DNA of 64,000 nt from Heterobilharzia americana (taxonomy: Eukaryota > Platyhelminthes > Trematoda > Strigeidida > Schistosomatidae), in contig OX104131.1 in NCBI GenBank assembly GCA_944470555.2, forward strand, positions 17,228,515 through 17,292,514, written 5' to 3'. The notes beneath the pieces are model-generated. The model searched no databases, had not been told where the DNA came from, and was given only the letters and a program-made list of their open reading frames with translations. This document shows, piece by piece, positions 60,901 through 64,000 of this stretch (position 1 is the stretch's first letter; every line of letters begins with the position of its first letter). A program made the position numbers and the translations under genes.

Positions 60901-62457
60901 TGCCTTGTTCGTTCTGGTTCGTGTCCTCGAGCTTCACTTAGGTGTCTAGTGATTATAGAACTTAGAATCTTAAACACCATGTTCGTCAGATTGATTTCTC
61001 TGTGATTTTCACAGTAGGATCTCCCTCTCTTTCTGAAGACTACGACAGTTAATGATCGAGTACGGTCAGGGGGATCATATCTAATCTCCATGCGCCACTT
61101 AACATTTTATTTAATCCAACTAGTAGTTGTTGACCGCTGTCTTTAACTACCTCTGGTGATTACCGTGCTACTCTTCCTCGTTTCAGGTTACTTACTGTGT
61201 TATCAGCTTTGTCTCACTGTTCTGATCAGGATCCGACAGAATAGCGAGCGAACTTGTGGAGGCTAACTGAACTGTTCCTCAAAATGTTCCATTCTATCTT
61301 TCTAGTTTTCTTTCCTTCTAGTAAACTACAAACCCATCTTTAACCGCTGTGGTCTCACTAACTATTGAATTTTTATTGCTTAACTTACCTTGATGAGCCT
61401 AAATAGCTGTCTAGTGTTGCCTGTCGCTGCTGCCTTTTGCCTTTCTCCTTCGCTACCCGTGACTGTTCACACTCATTGTGTAAACTCTACTTTAGTCTAT
61501 ATTTGTGTTACTTCCGCTCCTCATTGGCGCTTGGAGCCTACAGAAAGACGTTCATGTGCGTTGATCAATTCAGGAGAGACTACTGAGATGCACTGATTCC
61601 AACTAACGGTTTTTTGTAAGAGTCATTTACAACAGACAAAAAGTGGCATCCACGCTTCTTCAATGAAATCATTTTTTACCAACACGTTTTATCCTACTTC
61701 ATATCCTAGTTAAAACAAAAAGATAAAGTAACTTTTTTACTGTACTCAGTGATCCTACCATCTCAGTGGCACACAAATAAACGAGGGAAATGTAGACTTC
61801 TCGGTTATAGTTTAGAATCGATCATAATGGCACAGGTGCACCTACACTATGACCATCTTGATAACCATAGTAAATTTCAGCATTCTCTCATTTCTCTTTG
61901 ATCTTTTTAAATAACTTCCTACCACTCTCAATGGTTTTCTCGATTTTTTTAATCTTTCATCTTAGTGCATTCTAACTGAATGTGCTGATATCCAGTATGG
62001 CGACATGGACCTTTACGCAGTAACATAAGGTCCAGTATTGATATTGGCTGATTGTGTTAACCATCTCCATAAACTGTTTCGTACAAACCAGTCATAATCT
62101 GATTCTCAATTTTTTTCCAGTATCAAACAATTCAAAGAACAATGTATGCCGGTAATTAAATTCTATGAGGCACAAAATTTGGTTACCGTAATTGATGCCA
62201 AACAATCAATACCAGAAGTAAGTTTTGGTTGACTAATGTATTCATAAAATCTTGTTATATACCATCTCTTGGTGAAACTAAAAAGTGTAATTGAATGAAA
62301 AAAACGTTTCAATAATTTGTCTTTCATGCAGTTAGTAACCAGTCCTCTTTTCGAGTATCTTCATCGATAAGAGGGATGTGAGGAGGCTAGTTTTTTCCTC
62401 TACGTTTACCTATATTGATTTTGCTGTTTTCAGGAGAACGTTTCAGCTGTTCAATAA
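36852..62457 (+). CDS. CMPK1: UMP-CMP kinase gene, six exons (whole gene span)
   Basis: This is a cytosolic nucleoside-monophosphate kinase that transfers phosphate from ATP to UMP, CMP or dCMP in pyrimidine nucleotide synthesis and salvage. Exons are 36852..36926, 46572..46718, 51933..52082, 57073..57143, 62121..62217 and tentatively 62434..62457. All junctions are GT-AG and the joined frame is open for about 187 codons, close to the roughly 196 of animal UMP-CMP kinases. The exons supply, in order, the P-loop GGPGAGKGT (residues 10-18), HLSAGELLR in the NMP-binding region (31-39), DGFPRN (91-96), the lid segment RCLGR...DDN (129-141) and the C-terminal IDA helix region. Introns 1-4 are 9.6, 5.2, 5.0 and 5.0 kb and are largely transposable elements; intron 5 is 216 bases. 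Identity is secure. The last exon and the 5' UTR are not. Confidence 0.93.
36927..37185. other. Intron 1, no recognisable feature
   Basis: AT-rich start of intron 1 of the UMP-CMP kinase gene. Confidence 0.5.
37188..37300 (-). repeat. tRNA-derived SINE fragment in intron 1
   Basis: The minus strand reads TGACTGGTTAGGTGGTTTAAG (box A region) and a degenerate box B GAGTTGAGACTAAACCCC. Confidence 0.45.
38165..38345 (-). mobile_element. RTE-A 3' UTR fragment
   Basis: It is nearly identical to 11030-11180, including GGACCAGGAATTACT on the + strand and the run GTGAAGTGGAAGATGAAGAA. It carries only the 3' end, as expected from a strongly 5'-truncated insertion. Confidence 0.75.
38761..39108 (-). 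pseudogene. Penelope-like RT N-terminal half
   Basis: The 115-codon frame contains IWFGLPKIHKTNNPLRPMLF and CCSPTYELAKCLAKSV, the highly conserved GLPKIHK...RPI...SPTYxLAKxL start of Penelope-type RT. The catalytic aspartates lie further on, in the decayed part. Confidence 0.85.
39140..39151. repeat. Target-site duplication, left copy
   Basis: GGTGACTAAACC is repeated exactly at 43067..43078 on the other side of the RTE-A element. Confidence 0.9.
39973..41304 (+). pseudogene. RTE-A endonuclease domain and linker
   Basis: This 443-codon open frame holds the endonuclease. Visible catalytic blocks are CETR (residues 7-10), AGDLNAQVG (133-141), QIDHIAI (204-210) and SDHALV (231-236), all with their key acidic and histidine residues. 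The true start lies upstream: IGAFNVRTLRQIGQQ at about 39900 is the first endonuclease strand, joined through a one-base frameshift near 39982. The frame's last 35 or so codons are out of register, because the family reads WAEHFEEQFNW in the +1 frame at 41215. Confidence 0.85.
41441..42274 (+). pseudogene. RTE-A reverse transcriptase domain, frameshifted
   Basis: The domain is split over frames starting near 41441, 41720, 41809 and 42030. Blocks in order are SLIIPVFKKGEKSSCDNHRGISL, LDLKAAFDSVDRE, GVRQGCPLSPF, YADD, and MRFSPPKCKFLLQDW followed by VDHFTYLGS. It copies element RNA at the nicked target site in the RTE lineage. At least three frameshifts prevent a full product. Confidence 0.85.
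43067..43078. repeat. Target-site duplication, right copy
   Basis: GGTGACTAAACC, identical to 39140..39151. Removing the element rejoins Penelope-like sequence on the minus strand. Confidence 0.9.
43100..44340 (+). mobile_element. RTE-B fragment (RT to 3' UTR) in intron 1
   Basis: It begins at GGTGAATTTCAGACCTGGA (the NQAGFRPGRG block) and continues through RT remnants (NGFRQGYSSSLFLFNCV, RMRAIL in place of YADD). The tail block KVLNLHRLKWLGHVLCMP precedes the RTE-B 3' UTR. A short GA repeat is at 43701-43716. Confidence 0.75.
44345..44520 (-). repeat. HH-1 (Sm-alpha-like) SINE
   Basis: The minus strand reads a tRNA-like head (CAGTGGCCTAATAGATAACG box A region, GGGTACCGAGTATGAGTCCC box B region), then the hammerhead. 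This is the known layout of schistosome Sm-alpha repeats: an internal pol III promoter followed by a ribozyme. Confidence 0.8.
44350..44402 (-). ncRNA. Hammerhead ribozyme with intact core (HH-1)
   Basis: Stem I is ATCCAG with CTGGAT, six perfect pairs. The core CTGACGA and GAAA are present. Stem II is GTCC with GGAT (one G-U), and the short stem III is ACG-CA-CGT. Cleavage is expected after GTC. Known schistosome hammerheads have the same very short stem III. Confidence 0.75.
44521..44985. other. Intron 1, no recognisable feature
   Basis: Unassigned; a 73-codon minus-strand frame at 44697 has no homology. Confidence 0.35.
44990..45520 (+). pseudogene. Decayed RTE RT remnant in intron 1
   Basis: TTTGAAAAGGCTTTTTAAAA and ACCTGAAATAATGTGAAGCA match the linker before RT; LIIPVY and CCDNHW patches follow at about 45160-45220. 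Confidence 0.5.
45580..45765 (-). pseudogene. RTE-A RT fragment in intron 1
   Basis: The minus strand matches 41440-41590 of the full copy: GAAGTGTTAGCTAGCATATG, CAAGAAAGG, GTGATAACCACAGGGGAATC and CTAAGATCTTA. Confidence 0.65.
45766..46571. other. Intron 1, no recognisable feature
   Basis: Two overlapping 68-71 codon frames near 45816-46256 have no recognisable product. Confidence 0.35.
46572..46718 (+). CDS. CMPK1: UMP-CMP kinase exon 2 (NMP-binding region)
   Basis: The exon holds 49 codons (residues 26-74) between acceptor TTTGCTCTAG and donor GTTAGT, phase 0 at both ends. It carries EYGFVHLSAGELLR, equivalent to the vertebrate YGYTHLSAGELLR, then a helical stretch ending NGTIVPAKIT. The conserved serine, glycine and arginine that contact the monophosphate are present. 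Confidence 0.92.
46840..47095 (+). repeat. HH-2 element, inverted dimer, degraded ribozyme
   Basis: 46840-46895 is the 3' end of an HH-2 unit on the minus strand; 46896-47095 is a + strand unit with box B GGGTTCGGCCCCC. The ribozyme (46998-47032) keeps stem I CACCA/TGGTG and CTGA, but GGA became AAA and GAAA became AAAA, so it should be inactive. Confidence 0.6.
47096..48235. other. Intron 2, no assigned feature
   Basis: A 115-codon minus-strand open frame at 47233..47580 is the longest here; it has no motif, no good splice sites and no match to elements in the window. Confidence 0.35.
48240..49055 (+). pseudogene. Decayed RTE copy in intron 2
   Basis: Patches are KREDLLS-NHVRLEL (near 48260), LAMFLDLGAAFDF (48413-48450, block A with the aspartate kept), and an ECPPLT...LTWVQN tail to 49050. 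Confidence 0.55.
49056..49240. other. Intron 2 spacer
   Basis: No recognisable content. Confidence 0.3.
49245..51000 (-). mobile_element. RTE-A copy with internal deletions, minus strand
   Basis: From 51000 down: MCLRLNGRGETLVTRPLRM and the linker (EKDGSEIHSQEE). After loss of most of RT there is DHSVYLGSQISSTGSFTEDI, then NIEDMRRLQIFDQCCLCSI and a 3' UTR ending at TTGGAGAGTTCACACCTCG (+ strand) near 49300. Confidence 0.7.
51000..51725 (+). mobile_element. RTE-A 3' end, + strand
   Basis: It starts at YLGSWISPRGSVADEISARV (CTTACCTGGGAAGTTGGATC) and runs through the ORF tail (LHWLRWLGHVL-type) into a pyrimidine-rich 3' UTR. It is back-to-back with the minus copy ending at 51000. Confidence 0.7.
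51725..51850 (-). mobile_element. RTE-A/B 5' leader fragment, minus strand
   Basis: The minus strand reads CCGATAGCTGGTACCTTGACG and CTACCATACCCGAAAGGTC, matching the 5' leader at 39151-39270. It lies 80 bases upstream of kinase exon 3. Confidence 0.7.
51933..52082 (+). CDS. CMPK1: UMP-CMP kinase exon 3 (DGFPRN core)
   Basis: The exon holds 50 codons (residues 75-124) between acceptor TTTCAATTTCAG and donor GTGAGT, phase 0 at both ends. FLVDGFPRNEDN (residues 88-99) is the family signature around the catalytic aspartate and the base-binding arginine. The exon then runs into the beta strand VIVLDCP before the lid. Confidence 0.93.
52083..52204. other. Intron 3 start
   Basis: No recognisable content. 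Confidence 0.3.
52205..52380 (+). repeat. tRNA-derived SINE in intron 3
   Basis: Box B is GGGGTCGAATCTCG, followed by the body GTGTTGGTAGGGTAGTGTTACTG and a 3' part with TTGTGATTGCTGGAATGC, parallel to the copies at 8945 and 58610. Confidence 0.5.
52450..52640 (+). repeat. HH-2 element, degraded ribozyme
   Basis: Box A region TGGTTAAATGGTAACATG and box B GGGTTTGATCCC precede GAGCACTGTTGAGGAGTCC (52523-52541): CTGA is TTGA. GAAA is lost in a GGAAAAAG run. The 3' part CAGGTTTTCAATGG is shared with other copies. Confidence 0.6.
52641..53715. other. Intron 3, no recognisable feature
   Basis: AT-rich. 53600-53715 weakly resembles 25150-25260, flanking the same hairpin type. Confidence 0.4.
53717..53868. 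repeat. Hairpin repeat with 45-bp arms, Penelope-derived
   Basis: Arms 53718..53762 and 53822..53868 are inverted copies (TTTATTTGATTTATAA and its complement). The 60-base centre carries the stem-loop found after the GIY-YIG stop codon at 25371. Confidence 0.75.
53869..56044. other. Intron 3, no assigned feature
   Basis: A 106-codon + strand open frame at 53864..54184 has no motif or splice support. A tiny TAGAG triplication is at 54691. No transposon block was recognised. Confidence 0.4.
56045..56170 (-). repeat. HH-1 SINE head lacking the ribozyme
   Basis: The minus strand reads box A TGACTCGGTTGTCTAGTGG and box B CCGGGTTCGAGTC, then jumps to the post-ribozyme block CACTGCTAGCCACTATCCAC. 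The hammerhead between them is deleted. Confidence 0.6.
56193..56531. repeat. Long hairpin with a hammerhead in its loop
   Basis: Arms 56193..56313 and 56406..56531 are inverted copies with scattered mismatches (GCATATGGGCTCCTRTG, CCGAATTGAT). The 92-base loop is the middle of an HH-1 SINE, from GGGAACAAC to CTGCTAGCCAC. Confidence 0.75.
56343..56389 (+). ncRNA. Hammerhead ribozyme, core mutated (HH-1)
   Basis: Stem I (ATCC..GGAT), GAAA and stem III ACGCGCGT are kept. CTGANGA reads CCAACGA, so the invariant U and G are both changed and self-cleavage is not expected. Confidence 0.7.
56620..56950 (-). repeat. Two tRNA-derived SINE fragments
   Basis: The better copy is 56800..56945 (box B GGGCTCAAACCCC, body TATCAAAGTTTCGATAGTTAGG). 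A second partial body is at 56620-56715. Confidence 0.55.
57073..57143 (+). CDS. CMPK1: UMP-CMP kinase exon 4 (lid)
   Basis: The exon is 71 bases (23 codons plus two bases) between acceptor TTGCCTTCAG and donor GTAATT. It encodes ICIQRCLGR and the DDNEETLQHR segment of the lid domain that closes over ATP. The last arginine codon is split: CG here and T in exon 5. Confidence 0.9.
57144..57565. other. Intron 4, no recognisable feature
   Basis: AT-rich spacer. Confidence 0.4.
57570..58100 (-). mobile_element. RTE-A 3' end in intron 4
   Basis: The minus strand ORF tail (from about 58100) runs into the 3' UTR. The block GGATGAGGATAATGCGTG on the + strand parallels 11197-11214. It ends near AATGCCAGGACTC on the minus strand. 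Confidence 0.6.
58180..58610 (-). mobile_element. RTE-B 3' end in intron 4
   Basis: It has the same blocks as 18885..19160: AACTTGAACCAATGCAC and GATGCATTCACTTTTTGAT on the minus strand. Confidence 0.6.
58611..58768 (+). repeat. tRNA-derived SINE
   Basis: Box A TTGGTTTAGGCAGTTGAC and box B CTGGATTCGAAT precede the body, which ends TTGCTCATTGCCTACTGC. Confidence 0.6.
58769..60155. other. Intron 4, no recognisable feature
   Basis: Long AT-rich stretch with no assigned repeats. Confidence 0.45.
60160..61690 (-). mobile_element. RTE-A copy, minus strand, decayed
   Basis: From 61690 down: linker remnants, then VVFRKRGRSYCENHREINLTNM and KILSSIITRHLSEARG. The RT catalytic region is largely disrupted. 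The 3' part of the ORF follows: MQILLQDWSALMF, then VDHFTCLGSRIRPGGS (60390-60290). Confidence 0.7.
61790..62045 (+). mobile_element. RTE-A 3' UTR fragment
   Basis: Carries TGCTGATATCCAGTATGGCG and CTTTACGCAGTAACATAAGG, the family 3' end, 75 bases before kinase exon 5. Confidence 0.7.
62121..62217 (+). CDS. CMPK1: UMP-CMP kinase exon 5 (C-terminal IDA region)
   Basis: The exon completes the split arginine codon and adds 32 codons (residues 149-180). It includes PVIKFYEAQ and VTVIDAKQSIPE, equivalent to PIIDLYEE and KKIDASKSVDE of the human enzyme. The acceptor is a strong pyrimidine tract ending TTTTTTTCCAG and the donor is GTAAGT. Confidence 0.92.
62434..62457 (+). CDS. CMPK1: UMP-CMP kinase exon 6, tentative C-terminus
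   Basis: After a 216-base intron the acceptor TTTTGCTGTTTTCAG at 62419-62433 opens seven codons reading ENVSAVQ and a TAA. In register this matches EVFDEVVQ of the human C-terminus only weakly and stops about six residues early. Another frame over the same bases reads VFRRTFQLF, which resembles the expected VFDEVVQIF better but lacks a matching acceptor. The final exon could also lie elsewhere. Confidence 0.45.
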   Translation, partial: ENVSAVQ

Positions 62458-62461
62458 GAGT

Positions 62462-62467
62462 AATAAA
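62462..62467 (+). terminator. Possible poly(A) signal AATAAA after the kinase gene
   Basis: AATAAA stands five bases after the tentative stop codon, and a second AATAAA lies at 62533-62538. Cleavage 15-30 bases beyond either would give a very short 3' UTR. In AT-rich DNA the hexamer alone is weak evidence. Confidence 0.3.
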
Positions 62468-62756
62468 TCCGTACAACAGGTAGGCCTTCGCATATTAAGC
62501 CGCCTATATTTTTCTAGAATAGACATATTCAAAATAAAAAGGCTTGAAAGTAAACTTATCACTTGCCTGATGAATAGCGAAGAATAACGATGTAAAATTT
62601 CTGAAGAAATTATCATGGCTTGATTCACCTTATTTTACAACAATATAGAAATGGAAAATCAACAGATGGTTGAGAATTACTAGTTAATTCCGTTCAGTAT
62701 AATAATTAACAGGAAACTATACACACATAAGTGAATAACAAATGATGCCATTCGAT

Positions 62757-62985
62757 CTCGTGACTCATTAGCCTAGTGGATAGCGTTTGAACTGATAGAT
62801 GCTAGGTTTAAGTCTCAGTGGGAACATCATTACTCACTAGGACACAGGTATATCCAGCTGACAAGTCTCTAGTAGAACACAACGCGTGTCCTGTATTTCA
62901 TTACCGACCACCGCTTAGCAAATAACATCGGAATTAAGAAGATTTTTAGACTGGCAAGGAGGATGTGTCTGGAGAATAAACAAAT
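62757..62985 (+). repeat. HH-1 (Sm-alpha-like) SINE, ribozyme degraded
   Basis: Head TGACTCATTAGCCTAGTGGATAGCG and box B GGTTTAAGTCTC are followed by ATCCAGCTGACAAGTC (62853-62868), where CTGACGA is CTGACAA and GAAA is lost. An A-rich end with AATAAAC repeats is at about 62975. Confidence 0.7.
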
Positions 62986-62994
62986 AAATGAATA

Positions 62995-63195
62995 TCAGGT
63001 TGGAATTCATCATGGACTGACATCAGTTGGTGGGATATTGGGAACCTGGGAGCACTGGACAGCTGTTTCGTCCTAGCGTGGGACTCCTCAGCAGCGTGCA
63101 CCCACGATCTCACCAAGGATCGAACCCAAGGCCTTCGGGTCCTGACCTAAACTTAACTATTAAACCTCCACAAGCCCCCCAGATAAAATTTATCT
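62995..63195 (-). repeat. HH-2 element with intact ribozyme
   Basis: The minus strand has box A-like TTAATAGTTAAGTTTAGG, box B GGGTTCGATCC, the hammerhead, then the conserved end CAGGTTCCCAATATCC and GATGAATTCCA. It is head-to-head with the copy at 63215. Confidence 0.7.
63047..63105 (-). ncRNA. Hammerhead ribozyme with intact core (HH-2)
   Basis: The core CTGAGGA and GAAA are complete. Stem II is GTCC with GGAC, four perfect pairs. Stem III is ACAG directly followed by CTGT (four pairs, no loop). Cleavage is after CTGTC. Stem I pairs CGCTG with CAGTG (one G-U), with more pairing possible beyond. Confidence 0.75.
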
Positions 63196-63214
63196 AGCCC
63201 CCATTGCTGACTAG

Positions 63215-63525
63215 CTTCAAAAGGTGATTCCCGAAGTTCCAATGAGAAGTCGTGACCAATGGAGTCAACCAAGTCAAACATGAGGATGACAACATTGGAT
63301 GTAGGTCACGCTATGTCGTGAACTGACAGAAGTAGGAAGTATGGACTATTGGGTTCCAACTCAACAGCTCAATGGTGACGTGCTGGCCGCGGAACCTGAA
63401 GGCTTTAGCTTCGATCCCTGGGGTCGCGTGTGCGCACAACCGAGGAGTCCCATACCAGAACGAAACACCTGTCCAGTGCTCCCAGGTTTCCAATGTCTCT
63501 AACTGTCATTCCGTGAGGAATTCCA
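63215..63525 (+). repeat. HH-2 element, longest copy
   Basis: The body from GTCGTGACCAATGG through GTCGTGAACTGACAGAAG is also found at 8450. It then has box A CTCAATGGTGACGTGCTGG and box B CTTCGATCCC. The ribozyme at 63432-63485 has CCGAGGA in place of CTGAGGA and one mismatch each in stems II and III. Confidence 0.65.
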
Positions 63526-64000
63526 AATTATGATGGATAAATGAATAAACAAGGATTCCTAACATGTTCATAGCTTTGAAGAAAGTGAAGGTTGAACACA
63601 TCTATGTCTCGCATTGTCAACAAAAATCACTCAACCAGAAATCGTTGCAATCTTAAAAATAGTAATTTAAAATAATATTATTGTCGATCTTTTGTGATAA
63701 CGTAGTATATTTTAAAGAAAGTCGAGTAATAAAGTGATAAGCGCATGTGTACCGATCTCATGATACAATAGACTGATTAAAGGGATTTCATAGACCGGAG
63801 ACCTAGGCAGTTTACAAATACGAAGCAAACTAATCTCACTTTTTGCAGTTGACTTACTCTCTTACTTTGTATTGATTTTCCTGTGAACTAAGATGAGAAT
63901 TATCAACCTAGTCTTACGATATAAAACAGAATATACTTTGATTTCATGTTAGATTGTTTATATTTTATATCAGTTTGACTACCTAAGATAGTCGTGGTTT
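63526..64000. other. No recognisable feature
   Basis: AT-rich DNA downstream of the kinase gene. Confidence 0.45.

Overview
The window looks like nuclear DNA of a parasitic flatworm, almost certainly a blood fluke (Schistosoma). It is AT-rich, intron-rich and packed with decayed non-LTR retrotransposons. The lineage call rests on three things: RTE-type elements resembling the schistosome SR2 group, short tRNA-headed repeats carrying schistosome-type (Sm-alpha-like) hammerhead ribozymes, and abundant Penelope-like and CR1-like fragments. Nothing bacterial or viral was seen. All family names come from motif reading; no database search was run.

Host genes. One protein-coding gene is clear. It is a UMP-CMP kinase (CMPK1 type) on the + strand, in six exons from 36852 to 62457, giving about 187 codons spread over 25.6 kb. 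Five exons are solid; the short sixth is tentative. The introns hold whole and broken transposable elements. On the minus strand, 14141..14459 is a probable exon of an unidentified gene with good splice signals at both ends. A weaker pair of candidate exons (15028..15272) lies upstream of it.

Layout. 1-14.0 kb: intergenic, with tRNA-derived SINEs, fold-back inverted repeats, RTE 3' ends (6940, 11000, 12130) and a degraded hammerhead element at 8450. 14.1-15.3 kb: probable minus-strand host exon(s). 15.8-19.4 kb: a long decayed RTE copy facing a second RTE 3' end. 20.2-24.3 kb: RTE, CR1 and Penelope remnants. 25.2-28.9 kb: a minus-strand Penelope-like element and an uncertain LTR-type fragment. 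29.8-36.7 kb: CR1 copies in both orientations, one split by an RTE fragment. 36.85-62.5 kb: the kinase gene; intron 1 holds a Penelope element split by a 3.9-kb RTE with a perfect 12-bp target-site duplication. 62.7-63.5 kb: a cluster of three hammerhead-bearing short elements.

Names used below. RTE-A is the SR2-like family whose 3' end carries a GTTACGCAGTAAT motif. RTE-B is a related group with similar 5' leader and coding region but a different 3' UTR. RTE-C is a distinct RTE lineage seen at 12130..13310. HH-1 is the Sm-alpha-like hammerhead SINE. HH-2 is a second short element with a different hammerhead. Element boundaries are good to about 10-50 bases unless a duplication fixes them.
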